This document shows, piece by piece, positions 1 through 10,575 of a stretch of DNA of 64,000 nt. Under the pieces are notes generated by a model, which saw only the letters and a list, made by a program, of their open reading frames with translations, was not told where the DNA came from and searched no databases. Position numbers and translations under genes: made by a program. This DNA comes from Azorinus chamasolen (Eukaryota; Mollusca; Bivalvia; Cardiida; Solecurtidae), in the NCBI GenBank assembly GCA_963576725.1, contig OY755241.1:55304484-55368483 (forward strand), read 5' to 3'. How positions within the stretch are numbered: position 1 is the first letter of the stretch; every line of letters starts with the position of its first letter.

Positions 1-318
1 GACATTTGCATATGGTGTTGACCCAGATCAGCTGTTTGGTTGAAATTTCTGATCAGGATCAGCTGTTTGACGACTGTGTATACCCTTACTGGTCAGTCCC
101 ACAGCCTATCTGAGTCCATGCCGTTTGTATTTATTTACCCTTTGATAATGGGAAACAAGTTAAATTGCATAATTTGCAAACAATGTAGACCCAGATCAGA
201 GAGCTCCTAGAGGAATCTTCTTATCATGGTCTGCACTGTTTGTCATACAAAATCATCTTGCATGTTTAGTTCTTTCACACTAATTGGATTCTACCTATAC
301 CATGATGGACCATTCCAT
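1..318. repeat. Degraded hairpin remnants
   Basis: No gene is visible. Positions 10-75 hold two facing pieces of a degraded hairpin (GACCCAGATCAGCTG and GATCAGGATCAGCTG). Positions 174-252 hold a family H hairpin (AACAATGTAGACCCAGATC ... CTGCACTGTTTG). Confidence 0.5.
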
Positions 319-479
319 TTAACCCTTTCCCCAGAAGGTAAAGAAACAGATCTTTCAAATTCCATTAAATTAGCAAACAGAGCAGATGCTGATCAGATGG
401 CTCCTATAGGAGTCATCTGGTCTGGGTCTACTCTGTTTGCAAATGTGTGAAAACATGTTCATATGAAGGAAAGGGTTGA
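319..479 (-). mobile_element. Family B TTAA MITE, truncated inside
   Basis: TTAACCCTTTCC stands at the left and GGAAAGGGTTGA at the right. The shared GCAAACAGAG hairpin is centred near 403 on CTCCTATAGGAG. The region between the left terminus and the hairpin is shortened against the ~250-bp full copies. Confidence 0.75.
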
Positions 480-652
480 AAAAAAATCAACTTACTAAAG
501 GTCAAAGTTCTCATTTTTCCCTCATGGTGCCAGCTATTTTTTACAGTATCTGTCTGTTTGTCCATAATCACTCTGTCAGAGGTTACGTTGACACTAAATG
601 TAGAAATTTCTGTCCTCCATGTACTGTATCAATCAACTTGTTTAGTAGTCTG

Positions 653-950
653 TTAACCCATTCCCTCATAGGCTATTTTTAGATCCAGCCTCTTTGAATA
701 AATCTACCGAAAAGGAGCATTAACTACAGAAAAGAAAACTTTTAGAATGTTGTAGTTTTTAAACCATTGTGATAAATAGAGCATTTGCTCCTAAGGAGCA
801 AATGCTCTATTTATCACAATGGTTTCGAAAAGTGACTTTTGTAGTTTTGAAACCATTGTGATAAATAAAGCATTTGCTATTTATCATAATGGTTTCGAAA
901 AGTGACTTTTACAGAGGCGTCAAAAGTGTCAATATGAGGGAAAGGGTTAA
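653..950 (-). mobile_element. Family D TTAA MITE with doubled hairpin
   Basis: Bounded by TTAACCC and GGGTTAA. The GAAACCATTGTGATAAATAG hairpin occurs twice in a row (about 762-831 and 847-903), so this copy is about 65 bp longer than others. The second hairpin has lost its GCTCC apex. Confidence 0.85.
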
Positions 951-1198
951 ATGTAGTTATTGCTTGGTTATAATGTGACAGAGAAGTCATGAGATCTATG
1001 GAATGAGCTCAGCAGAAGCTTTCTTCATATACATGTACATGTATATTATAAAACAATGTGAGACAATGTGTCTATAAATAACGCATTTTAAAAATATGTA
1101 AAAATGGAATAAAAATGTAGTTTTTAAATATGTAAAAATGTTATAAAATTGTAGTTTGTATAACAATAACTAGTAGGATACGGAAACAACTTCATTTT

Positions 1199-1442
1199 TA
1201 AACCCTTTACTCCATAAATACACCTATGCCTTTGCAAACAGAACAGACCCAGATTAGATGACTCCTATAGGAGCTGACTGATCAGGGTCTGCTCTGTTTG
1301 CTTATTAATATAGATATCATTCTACAGTCTCTGCCATGGCCAAAAATTCCTGTGTCCACCGAAAAGGAGCATTAACAATTAAGCTAATTAATATTCATGA
1401 TGTTGTTATTTCTAAAATGAATATTCATGGAGTAAAGGGTAA
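1199..1442 (-). mobile_element. Family A TTAA MITE
   Basis: It runs from AACCCTTTACTCCATAAATA to CATGGAGTAAAGGGTAA, with the hairpin at 1236-1303. The right boundary has lost one T of TTAA. Confidence 0.8.
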
Positions 1443-1662
1443 CAGTTGCAAAAGTTTGATAATAAAGTATGTTCTGATTGGTTCACTGATGTGCTCCTAT
1501 TGGTTCTCTATTTTCATGATGCATGTTTTAGAATAATACTTTGTTCTATAACAAGAAATTACTAGTGGCAATGTAGATGTATTGTTCTAGAACAAGAAAT
1601 TACAAGTGGCAAAGTAGATCTATGTATGTTATTTATTTACAATTGCATTTTACAATATAAGT

Positions 1663-1914
1663 TTAACCCTTTGCTCCATGAATATTCATGCAAGAAATGA
1701 TGACGTCATGAATATTGATTAGATTATTTTTTTTATAATAGCACATTGACACAGAAATTCTTGGCCATGGCAGAATCTATAGAATTATATCTATATTATA
1801 TCATAAGCAAACAGAGCAGACCCTGATCAGATGGCTCCTATAGGAGCCCTCTGATCTAGGTCTTCCCTGTTTGCTAAGGCATAGAAAGGCGTATTTATGG
1901 AGTAAAGGGGGTAA
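1663..1914 (+). mobile_element. Family A TTAA MITE
   Basis: TTAACCCTTTGCTCCATGAA at the left is matched by TATGGAGTAAAGGGGGTAA at the right. The hairpin lies at 1806-1873. Confidence 0.85.
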
Positions 1915-2025
1915 GGAAATCTTCATGAAATAGTCCAAACAGTATTATTTCCATGGTTATCAGATATTTCATTAAAAAAATCTATTTATAGACAGATTAC
2001 ATTTAAAGTAAACTTATGACTGACT

Positions 2026-2267
2026 TTAACCCTTTCACTGTTGAATATTCATATATAAGAAATAATGTCATCATGAATATTTATTAGCTTATTTTTTATA
2101 AAGACACATGTTGGGTTTTTTTATATTGGTAGAAACTGTAATCAGATCTATTATACATGTAGTTTGATAAGCAAACAGAGCAGATCCTGACCAGTGGGAG
2201 CTGTCTGATCTGGGTCTGCTCTGTTTGCAAAGTCTTGAGAAAGCATTTATATGAGGGAAAGGGTTAA
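2026..2267 (+). mobile_element. Family C/A intermediate TTAA MITE
   Basis: Intact TTAA stands at both ends. The left end reads CCCTTTCACTGTTGAATATT and the right end TATATGAGGGAAAGGG. The hairpin has a shortened left inner arm (GACCAGTGGGAGC). Confidence 0.85.
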
Positions 2268-2400
2268 TGAGACAATAGTCATATAATCTGACTTGACCTT
2301 GGTGGATGGGTAACTGTTTTCGAAAGTTTTGATTTAGTATAACAATAGTGTAGCGCTAGTTTGATCAATCCGTATTACCCATAGTATTTGGACACACTTG

Positions 2401-2685
2401 GACAAATAGTGTAGACCCAGATCATACTGCTCCTTTACCGTTTTCTCCATGAATATTCATGTAAGAAATAATGATGTTATAAACATGGACACAGGAATTT
2501 TTGGGCATGACAGAAACTGTAGAATCATATCTATATTAATATATCATAAGGAAACAGAGCAGACCCTGATCAGACGGCTCCTATAGGAGCCGTCTGATCT
2601 GGGTCTACTCTGTTTGCAGAGGCATAGAAAGGCATATTCATGGAGTAAAGGGTTAAGAGATAGATCAGGGTCTACACTATTTGCT
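2401..2685. repeat. Family H hairpin split by a MITE
   Basis: The left arm is at 2403-2433 (AAATAGTGTAGACCCAGATC) and the right arm at 2657-2685 (GATCAGGGTCTACACTATTT). They are separated by a family A element inserted at the apex, just after GCTCCT. Confidence 0.8.
2434..2656 (+). mobile_element. Family A MITE inside an H hairpin
   Basis: It runs from TTTACCGTTTTCTCCATGAA to ATGGAGTAAAGGGTTAA. The left boundary TTTA is a decayed TTAA. Its own hairpin is at 2551-2618. Confidence 0.85.
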
Positions 2686-2992
2686 ACTAAATTATTCTAA
2701 TTTAAAGTTATCAAAATTGTGCCAAATTGACTTATTCAGCTTTACAAACCCATGAAGAGGGGAGACCTGGTGTTCCTATACTTAGAGTACTTTGGTAAGG
2801 AATGGATTCATTCAAGAATGCATTCTATACGGAATAATACTATATAGAAAACTTAAATACTTCAGGAGTTTTACGTCTGGGAGGTAAAATCTATGCACAA
2901 TGATTGTTTCAAATGAGGCAGGGGGCACTCTTCCTTTTGTTTTGACGTTTAAACTTTTTTCATTAATTACTTCAGAGGTCGAGATAAAATAC
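2686..2992. other. No recognisable feature
   Basis: The open frames here are short and lack splice-compatible context. No hairpin family was recognised. Confidence 0.4.
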
Positions 2993-3133
2993 ATAAATTA
3001 AAGCATTTTCAAGAATAAGTTTTATTTCTCCACGAAACTGTATGTTGTAAACACTTTTTAGAATCATCTCTTTGAGCCTATTTTACAGACTGGTCACATT
3101 ACATAGGGTTTGGTGGAGAAATGATGATTTTTG
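2993..3133. repeat. Family K fold-back, diverged
   Basis: TTATTTCTCCACGAAACTGT at the left faces CATAGGGTTTGGTGGAGAAA at the right around TTTTAGAATCATCTC. The arms have diverged. Confidence 0.65.
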
Positions 3134-3135
3134 TA

Positions 3136-3322
3136 CAGTAAAACCTCTCTATAACAACCACTAAATTACATCAAATATTTTGTGTTAAAGGCAGGGGGCT
3201 GCTTAAAGCAAGGAGCTTTATAGGAGCGTTCTGTTTTACTTTCACCTTGCTTTAAGCAGTCACCTGCCCTAAATTCCAACTAATTAACACAATTAAGTTG
3301 TCGTTATAGAGAGGTTTTACTG
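3136..3322. mobile_element. T1 TA-flanked MITE
   Basis: Termini are CAGTAAAACCTCTCTATAAC and its inverse, with TA on both sides. The left half of the inner hairpin is partly lost (AAAGCAAGGAGC joined to TTTATAGGAGCG). Confidence 0.85.
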
Positions 3323-3388
3323 TATTTGAGTAGGCACATTTATTAGTTGCTCTATTACTTCCATTTTGCATCAGCAGCCACCAGCTTT

Positions 3389-3465
3389 TAACCCATTCCT
3401 CTATGAATAATCATGTATGAAATAATGAATATTAATTAGGTGAACTTTTATAACGACACTTTGAG
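3389..3465 (+). mobile_element. Family A left end, truncated
   Basis: TTAACCCATTCCTCTATGAA begins a normal copy that stops after TATAACGACAC, where the minisatellite takes over. No right end follows. Confidence 0.65.
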
Positions 3466-3970
3466 GTTATGGGTTAGGTTAAGTGGCTGCTTTAGAGGGT
3501 AAGCAGTTAATGTTAAAACAGGTTATGGAACTGTTAGGTTATGGGACTGTTAGATTATGGACTGTAAGGTTACGGGACAATGGTTATGGGACTGTAAGGT
3601 TATGGGACTAAGGTTTGGTGTGGGGGGGGGGGGGGGCTGTTAAATTATGGGACTGTTATATTATAGGGCTGTTAGGTTATGGGAATGTAATGTAATTGGA
3701 ATGTTATGGGACTGTTAGGTTATTGGACTGTTAAGGACTTAAGTTATAGGACTTATGTTATAGGACTGTTAGGTTATGGGCCTGTCAGGTTATGGGTCTG
3801 TTAGGCTATGGGACTGTAAGGTAATGGGACTGTTAGGTTATGGATGTCAGGTTATGGGACTGTTATGTTATGGGTATGTCAGGTTATGAAACTGTTAAGT
3901 TATGGGATTGTCAGGTAAAAGGACTGTTATGGTACTGTCAGGCTATAAGGTTTTGGGACTGTTCACAGTA
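3466..3970. repeat. Degenerate minisatellite (GGGACTGTTAGGTTAT)n
   Basis: About 30 imperfect 14-18-bp units built on TTATGGGACTGTTAGG run in direct tandem. A G homopolymer of about 14 interrupts them near 3622. Confidence 0.9.
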
Positions 3971-4077
3971 AATGATTTTTTATGAGAATGTTACAGTTTA
4001 TATTGAACACATCATTTAGAAGTATTTCTTTCAGGTTTATTCTTCAATATCTTGGTTTTGACACATTAAATGTACAA

Positions 4078-4320
4078 TAACCCTATACTTCATGAATTAC
4101 TTTTTCATGCCTATATAAACAGTGCAGACCCAGATCAGATGGTTCCTTTACGAGCTGTTGATTGCAGTCTGCTCTATTTGCTTATGGAATTATATAGATC
4201 TGATTCTACAGTTTATGTCATGGCCAAAGCTTCATGTGCCTATATGCTGTTATAAAAATTCAGCTTATTAATATTTATGATACCATTATTTCTCACATAA
4301 TGTTCATGGAGTAAAGAGTT
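4078..4320 (-). mobile_element. Family A MITE, old copy
   Basis: It runs from TAACCCTATACTTCATGAAT to CATGGAGTAAAGAGTTTA. The hairpin arms (ACAGTGCAGACCCAGATCAG ... CTGCTCTATTTGC) have many mismatches. Confidence 0.7.
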
Positions 4321-4365
4321 TATTGTACAACAGTAATTTATTTTATTATAATTTTCAAAGGGTTG

Positions 4366-4870
4366 ATTATGTCCCCACAATGTTAGAGGCATATAGCCTT
4401 GCTCTTATCCATCCATCCGTATCTCTGTCCATACATCCCACACTCTTGTGTATCCAACTCCTGATACACCAGTGGAAAGATTTACTTCAAACTTTCACAG
4501 ATGAACAATGTTGATGTGAAAATGTACATAAAGAAGGGAATATTTACGGACCAACCATTTTACCAGAGTTATGGGACTTTGAAATTTTCTTCACTATATA
4601 ACATAATAGTGAAAACATCTTGTGTATCAAACTCTTCATACACCAAAGAGAGATTTTATTTCAAACTTTCACAGATGAATGACCTTGATATGAAGATGTA
4701 CGTAAAGAAGGGAATTGTGCTCCAATTAATTTTACTCGTGTTGTTACTTTGAAATTTTCTTTACTATAATTATAACATATAGTGAAAAGTGCTTGATTTA
4801 GAGACAATGTGATGCTAGGTGGCATCCGTGTCCTATGGACACAGTTTTCTAGCTTTTTAAAAAGTTTATC
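4366..4870 (+). mobile_element. HINE/pearl-like element, two cores
   Basis: It starts with TATGTCCCCAC, has a short CCATCCATCCGT tract near 4410, then two diverged ~180-bp cores that share TTCAAACTTTCACAGATGAA (4489 and 4663). It ends with the hairpin GTGTCCTATGGACAC near 4829 followed by TTTTCTAGC. The layout matches the 18.7-kb element. Confidence 0.65.
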
Positions 4871-4918
4871 TATGTGACTTGATTTTTGTTTGGTCCAACT
4901 TCATTTGTATATGTTTTG

Positions 4919-5168
4919 TTAACCCTTTACTCCATAAATACGCCTTTCTATGCATTTGGAAACAGAGTAGACCCAGATCAGACAGCTCCTATAGGAGCCA
5001 TCTGATCAGGATCTACTCTGTTTGTTTATGATGTAATAAAGTTATGATTCTACAGTTCCTGCCATGGTAAAAAAATCTTGTGCTAACTTGCTTTTATAAC
5101 AATAAATCTAATAAATATTCATGATTTCATTAAATTTTTTCATGAATATTCATGGAGTAAAGAGTTAA
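4919..5168 (-). mobile_element. Family A TTAA MITE, full length
   Basis: TTAACCCTTTACTCCATAAA to TCATGGAGTAAAGAGTTAA, 250 bp, with the hairpin at 4960-5025. Confidence 0.9.
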
Positions 5169-5234
5169 GGTATTAACAACATGTATTGGACGACTACATT
5201 CACATTCTGTACCTCTTTCACTTTTGTTTGAGTC

Positions 5235-5484
5235 TTAACCCTTTCCCTCATATAAACGTGTTTTCACGCATTTGCAAACAGAGTAGACCCAGATCAGACG
5301 GCTCCTAGAGGAGCCGTCTGATCAGGGTCTACTCTGTTTGCTAATAGAATTTCAAAGATTAGTGTCTTTACTTTCTAAAATGGCTACAATTTTCCATCTT
5401 CCATATTTGGTTATAATCATTTTATCTACGAATATTCAGTAGGTATTGAAATTTGGAATGAACGCAGAACAGGGAAAGGGTTAA
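5235..5484 (+). mobile_element. Family B TTAA MITE, full length
   Basis: A model copy of the family: TTAACCCTTTCCCTCATATA to GGGAAAGGGTTAA, 250 bp. The hairpin at 5274-5341 is perfect except for the A:A mismatch (CCCAGATC facing GATCAGGG). Confidence 0.92.
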
Positions 5485-5919
5485 AGTTACACCTCGACAC
5501 TTGTTTCAGTTCTCAGCACTGTGTGGCTTGGAATCTTCTTAATTCATGCAAGACTCTGACCATTACAGATATCAGTTAATATACAGTCATGTAATTAATA
5601 TTCCTATGCATAACACAGGGAAATTTGTTGCTATATGACAAAGAGAAGAGAACCAGTTTTGTAATATAAATAGAATAGACCTTTATTAATGAGATATCTC
5701 ATACGGGAACTGTCTGATCTCGTTCTTTTGCATTTGGTAAGGCTTCAAAAAGGACTGGTTAGCAAGTAAAGATTTATAGCATGTCGACAGCAAAGCTGTG
5801 TAAGAAATCTTTTAAGGCAATGTTATATTTTCACTAATACCTCTGTTTAAATATATAAAAAATCACATGACCAGCTTCCCAAACAATTTTGTTTGACCCT
5901 TAAGGGCTGCCATAGATGA
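5485..5919. other. Unassigned, one decayed hairpin
   Basis: No gene was recognised. Positions 5675-5750 resemble a decayed A/C hairpin (GAACTGTCTGATCTCG ... GCATTTGGTAAGG). Confidence 0.4.
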
Positions 5920-6162
5920 ACCATTTCCCTGATAAATATTCATGTAAGAAAGACATCATGAATATTTATTAGCTTATATTTTTATAAAGGAATATGTACA
6001 CAAGATTATTTGATATTGTTAGAAACTTTTGAGCCAGACCTGTTATAATTTCATAAGCAAACAGAGCAGACCTTGATCAGACAGTTCCTATAGAAGCTGT
6101 CTGGTCTGGGTCTACTCTGTTTGCAAATGTGTGAAAGACATTTATATGAGGGAAAGGGTTAA
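5920..6162 (+). mobile_element. Family C TTAA MITE
   Basis: It runs from CCATTTCCCTGATAAATATT to TATGAGGGAAAGGGTTAA. The hairpin at 6057-6125 is centred on CCTATAG. The left TTAA is lost. Confidence 0.8.
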
Positions 6163-6493
6163 CTCATATACCTGCATTCAGAGGGTTGATTATATTGTCC
6201 AGAGAATACTTAAACTAATCAGTGGGATTTGTCCACTTATAAGAGAATAGGTCAAAGGTAGAGGATGTAGTTTTGTTCTGTATGTATTCATTTGTTTACA
6301 TCAATTTTGATTTTTCTATTTTTGTTTTTTTTACCAGCCTCTTGATGATAGAAACAAAAATCATCGGTTCAAGATATCGGTAAAACATTTGGTCATAGCT
6401 GACAATGTTTTGAGCTTGCAGTTTTACAGTTCTAATAAGCATTGGATATGAAGAGGGTTTTGCTAATATTTTGTAAAGTTTCATTGTTTTATT

Positions 6494-6722
6494 TTAACCC
6501 TTTCTTCCATAAATATGCCTTTCTACGCCTCTGTAAAAGTCACTTTATGGAACCATTGTGATAAATAGAGCATTTGCTCCTATAGGAGCAAATGCTCTAT
6601 TTATCACATTGGTTTCATATTACAAAATTCTAAAATTTTCCTTTTCTCTAGTTAATGCTCCTTTTCAGTAGATTTATTCAAAGTGGATGGATCTAAAAAT
6701 AGCCTATGGAGGAAAGGGTTAA
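6494..6722 (+). mobile_element. Family D TTAA MITE, full length
   Basis: Both TTAA ends are intact. The hairpin at 6550-6618 has the GCTCCTATAGGAGC apex. Confidence 0.92.
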
Positions 6723-6859
6723 CCATTTTCCAGCCAAAAAAAATGCTGTCTACCTAAGCTCTGATATAAAGCAAGATTTACTTATTTGCAATTCATTCAA
6801 GATTTTGAGAAACTACTGATTGATCCGGTGTCCTCAGAGCTCATGATAAGATTCGTAAA

Positions 6860-7029
6860 TTAAAACATTTTCAAGAATAACTCCTTTATTTCTTCACCAA
6901 ACCCTATACTGTGACCACTCTTTAGAATCGTCTCGAAGAGACGCTTCTAAAGAGTGGTCACAGTATAGGGTTTGGTGGATAAATAACAATTTTAGTATTT
7001 AGGTACGCACCCTTATGTGTAGCTCTGTA
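6860..7029. repeat. Family K fold-back
   Basis: Arms of about 60 nt (TTCACCAAACCCTATACTGT ... and inverse) meet at TCTCGAAGAGA near 6931. Flanks read AATTAAAACATTTTCAAGAA and TTTAGTATTTAGGTACGC, as in other K copies. Confidence 0.88.
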
Positions 7030-7215
7030 TCCTACAGCTTGGATCCTGGTGAGATGGTCAGTTACTCAATGTCTCATCTGGATCCTAATGTAATTGACAG
7101 GATAAGGGATAACATGACTATTTTTGCTTGATTTTTTGTTGCTTGAATTCTGGTGAGATGCTCAGTGATTCATGACTATTTTTGCTTGTTTTTGTTTTTG
7201 TTTTTTCAGGTAAAG

Positions 7216-7390
7216 GGTTAACCCTTTGAACGCTGGATTTTGAAATAGCCTACCAATGTTTAACTATAGGAATCCATTCTGAGAATGAATGGTTAAAATT
7301 CACTAGAAGATTTTGAGTGACAAACAGTGTAGACCCTGATCTGTAGGCTCCTCTAGGAACTCTATGATCTGGGTCTACACTGTTTGCAAA
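7216..7390. repeat. TTAA-linked H hairpin
   Basis: AAAGGGTTAACCCTTTGAAC at 7212-7231 is itself palindromic. The H hairpin (ACAGTGTAGACCCTGATC ... GATCTGGGTCTACACTG) follows at 7325-7386. No right terminus was found. Confidence 0.65.
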
Positions 7391-7504
7391 TATACTAATT
7401 TCCCACTTTCAATCTGATGGCTGCTTAGTGCAGAATGACTTAAGTAATTTAGAGTGCTTCTTTTTACTTCAATTCTATCCTGCATTAAGCTATTGCCTGC
7501 CTTT

Positions 7505-7702
7505 ACGTTTTACTCCATAAATACCCCTTTCTATGCCTTTGCAAACAGAGTAGACACAGATCAGACAGCTCACATATGAGCCATCTTATCGGGTCTTCTT
7601 TAATGTTTGCTTATTTCCATGTACCATTTTATTAAAAATAATCCAATTAATATTGATGATGTCATTATTTCATACATGAACATTAATGGAGTAAAGGGTT
7701 AA
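7505..7702 (-). mobile_element. Family A MITE
   Basis: It runs from TTTTACTCCATAAATACCCC to ATGGAGTAAAGGGTTAA. The left TTAA is lost and the hairpin apex is altered (GCTCACATATGAGC). A T2 remnant precedes it at 7420-7500. Confidence 0.8.
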
Positions 7703-7791
7703 TACAGAATTTGATGTCTCATTTGATGTCTCATTTGTAAGAGTGTCCATTGTAGAAAGGTGTTTACTATAAGCTTTTTTCTTTAAAACTA

Positions 7792-7993
7792 CAGTAAGAC
7801 CTCTCTATTACGGTCACTAAATTGTGTTAATTAGTTGGTACTTAGGGCAGGTGACTGCTTAAAGCAAGGTGAAAGTAAAACAGAACGCTCCTATCGGAGC
7901 ATTCTATTTTACTTTCACCTTGCTTTAAACAGTCACCTGCCTTTAACACAAAATACTTGATGTAATTTAGTGGCCATTATAGAGAGGTTTAAC
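7792..7993. mobile_element. T1 TA-flanked MITE, full length
   Basis: CAGTAAGACCTCTCTATTAC at the left and its inverse at the right lie between TA dinucleotides. The ~48-bp-arm hairpin is centred near 7894 on GCTCCTATCGGAGC. Confidence 0.92.
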
Positions 7994-8032
7994 TGTATTT
8001 GGTGATGGCTTTTAATTTCCGGTGAAAGATTT

Positions 8033-8055
8033 GTGTATGTGTGTGTGTGTGTGTC
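8033..8055. repeat. (GT)n microsatellite
   Basis: An interrupted GT run of about 10 units. Confidence 0.9.
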
Positions 8056-8182
8056 TTTGTTGGTTTGAGTTTTCTTTTAATTTTTACATGTTTGTTATTT
8101 ACGTATTGTTTATGTCATCACTCTTTTGTCTAAAAAGTCATAGACTTAAAAAGTTAAGTTTATAGTTTCTAAAATTTATTAT

Positions 8183-8418
8183 TTAACCCTTTTCTCCATA
8201 TATATGCCATTTTATACCTTTGCAAACAGTGTAGACTCAGACCAGGCACATCTGGTATGAGCTGTCTGGCCAGGGCCTGCTCTGTTGCCTTAAGTGATTT
8301 AGATATGATGCTTATTGATGAGTTTCTTCCATGACCAAATATTCTCTAGTTAAATTCAATTTATTTATATGCATAAATCATTATTTCTTAAATGAATATC
8401 CATTGAGTAAAGGGTTAA
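8183..8418 (-). mobile_element. Family A TTAA MITE, old copy
   Basis: Both TTAA ends are intact. The hairpin has decayed (ACAGTGTAGACTCAGACC ... GGCCAGGGCCTGCTCTG), which suggests an older insertion. Confidence 0.85.
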
Positions 8419-8649
8419 ATCAAATTTCATGACTTGCTATATTAGGCATATATTTATTTTATGATTTAGCAAATCCTTAATTTTTTAAATCTAGACTGTA
8501 AGCTAAGAATCCTGTTTCTTAGCTTTGCTTTTGAGTTCAGTGTACAATGTCTATGAATACTTCCAATATTAGGTCTCAGTATGCCTCAACCTTTTTGCTG
8601 ATACTTTTTTGTACAAGATGTAGCTGACTTTATTATTTATTTGTTATAG

Positions 8650-8756
8650 AAAAAGAAATCAAGGGTACGGTCACCCGTCCTTAACCTGCGACCATACACA
8701 ATTACACCGAGAACTACACGAGGCTCTTCTTCTAAAATGGAATTTGACCATGAGGG
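8650..8756 (+). CDS. Plus-strand gene, exon 1 in window (5' end missing)
   Basis: The acceptor TTGTTATAG precedes 8650 and the donor GTATGT follows 8756. The only frame that joins the next exon reads KKKSRVRSPVLNLRPYTITP and ends ...KMEFDHEG, basic and Ser/Thr/Pro-rich. The exon starts at codon position 1 and ends after codon position 2. That matches the single C that opens exon 24276. Upstream exons lie outside the window or were not recognised. No domain was recognised. The exon call rests on phase agreement and splice sites. Confidence 0.65.
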
Positions 8757-8856
8757 GTATGTATGGAGTATTTTCTCATCATGTCTTTGCTTTGAGCCTT
8801 GTAGAGAAAATGTTTATACTGTACAGTTAAACCTATCGAAAAATATGGCCACCTTT

Positions 8857-9324
8857 TTAACACTTTCCTTCATAAGGCTTTTCATACTTTTGCAAACAGA
8901 GTAGACCCCGATCAGACAGCTCCTGCAGTTGACATCTGATGTCAGGGTCTGCTCTGTTTACTTTTGGTATAATATACAGTAATACCTCTCTATAACGGCC
9001 ACTAAATTGTGTTAATTAGATGGTATTTAGGACAGGTGGCTGCTTAAAGCAAGGTGAAAGTAAAACAGAATGCTCCTACAGGAGCGTTCTGTTTTACTTT
9101 CACCTTGCTTTAAGCAGCCACCTGCCTTTTACTCAAAAATACTTGATGTAATTTAGTGGCCGTTATAGAGAGGTTCTACTTTAGATAGATCTGGTTCTAC
9201 AGTTTCTGCATGTATTCAGCTACTGTTCTATATTCAAATGCCATTATACAAATAAATCAAATAAATATAAATGATGTCATTTATATTAATTTCTGATATG
9301 AATATTCAACAGTTAAAGAGTTAA
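8857..9324 (-). mobile_element. Family C MITE split by a T1 element
   Basis: TTAACACTTTCCTTCATAAG at the left and ATTCAACAGTTAAAGAGTTAA at the right bracket a family C copy. Its AATATAGATAGATCTG segment is interrupted by a T1 insertion. Confidence 0.85.
8977..9181. mobile_element. T1 MITE nested in family C
   Basis: Starts CAGTAATACCTCTCTATAAC, has TA on each side, and has a near-perfect hairpin centred near 9079 on GCTCCTACAGGAGC. Removing it restores the host sequence with one TA. Confidence 0.9.
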
Positions 9325-9337
9325 TGAATTTGGTGGT

Positions 9338-9425
9338 CTCCAAAAGCAGATAGTTGCAGAATGCTGCATGAAAGTATGCAGAAAGCTCGTATAGGAGATT
9401 TCTGCATGACTTGCATCCTGCATCA
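9338..9425. repeat. T2-like hairpin fragment
   Basis: GCTGCATGAAAGTATGCAGA faces TCTGCATGACTTGCATCCTG around AGCTCGTATAGGAG. No termini are present. Confidence 0.6.
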
Positions 9426-9458
9426 TGCCACTTTCTGTGTTAACTCTATGTCTCATGC

Positions 9459-9708
9459 TTAACCCTTCGCTTGCTATTCACGTCAATATACCTACCTGTA
9501 AATAGTGAAGACCCAGATGAGACAGCTCCTGCAGGAGCTGTCTCATCAGGGTCTGCACTATTTACAAGTTGATTTTGCAACCAGTGCACTCCACAGCAGT
9601 GATTGCATAGCGAAATACTTGTACACAGTGAAGATATATGTAATTATACAACATGGCATGGGTAAAGAAGGAGAAATGTATTTTAGAATTCAGCAAGCGA
9701 AGGGTTAA
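9459..9708 (+). mobile_element. Family E TTAA MITE, copy 1
   Basis: TTAACCCTTCGCTTGCTATT to CAGCAAGCGAAGGGTTAA, 250 bp. The hairpin at 9496-9563 is centred on AGCTCCTGCAGGAGCT. Nearly identical copies occur at 26433, 45218 and 50999, so the family moved recently. Confidence 0.95.
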
Positions 9709-9890
9709 TCATACAATGTAAGAAATAATGAATATTTGTTAGCTGAATTTTTATAATCACAGTACTTTTTTGCCATGGCAGAAACTGCAAAATCAGATTT
9801 ATTATAATTTCATAAGCAAACCGAGCAGACCCTGAACAGACAACTTCTATAGGAGCATCTAATCTGGGTCTTGCTGTGTTTGCCAAAAAA
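9709..9890 (+). mobile_element. Family A MITE lacking its left end
   Basis: It begins at CATACAATGTAAGAAATAAT directly after the family E copy and continues through the hairpin (9817-9883). Family E may have inserted into, or replaced, the left end. Confidence 0.7.
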
Positions 9891-10048
9891 AAGTGTATCT
9901 ATTGTTGCACATAGTTTTAACTAGTACTGGCAGTAATAGAGATTTTATTGAATGCACAGAGTGTGAGGCCAGATATTAGCTGCTGTGTCTCCAACATTGC
10001 AGTAAAAGAGTCTGCACTACACTTTAGTGAAGTACGATCACAAAATGC

Positions 10049-10300
10049 TTAAACCCTTTCCTCCATAGGCTATTTTTAGACCCAACATAGTGAAAAGGAG
10101 CATTAACTAGAGAAAAGATTTCTTTTTAGAATTTTGTAGTTCTGAAACCATTGTGATAAATAGGAGCAAATGCTCTATTTATCACAATGGTTTCAAACTA
10201 CAAAATTCTAAAATTGTCCTTTTCTCTAGTTAATGCTCCTTTTCGGTAAATTTATTCAAAATGGTTGGATCTAAAAATAGCCTATGAGGGAAAGGGTTAA
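10049..10300 (-). mobile_element. Family D TTAA MITE
   Basis: TTAAACCCTTTCCTCCATAG to GGGAAAGGGTTAA. One GCTCC of the apex is missing, so the arms meet at AAATAGGAGCAAATGC. Confidence 0.88.
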
Positions 10301-10305
10301 TGCTA

Positions 10306-10575
10306 ATAATTCATCGCCTTATTTCCAGTGACAATGACATAGAGAAGTTTTTGCACTTTTGAGAAAGTTTGGTTTGAATGTTCTACAAGTCATAACTTTT
10401 ATTACCGAATCAATGTTTGCTAACGTCTAGCATACACAAACATTTTGTATGCTAGATTTAAGCAAATATCGATGATGTAATAAAAATTACGTCTTGTAGA
10501 GCATTCCAACCAACATGTCTCAAAAGTGCAAACACTTCTCTTATATCATTGTGGAAATAAGGTGACGAATTGTCA
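10306..10575. repeat. Large ~250-bp inverted repeat
   Basis: CTTATTTCCAGTGACAATGA (10319) faces TCATTGTGGAAATAAG (10547). The arms run inward about 120 nt with gaps to GCATACACAAACATTTTGTATGC near 10430-10453. It has no TTAA or TA terminus of the other families and matches none of them. Confidence 0.85.
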
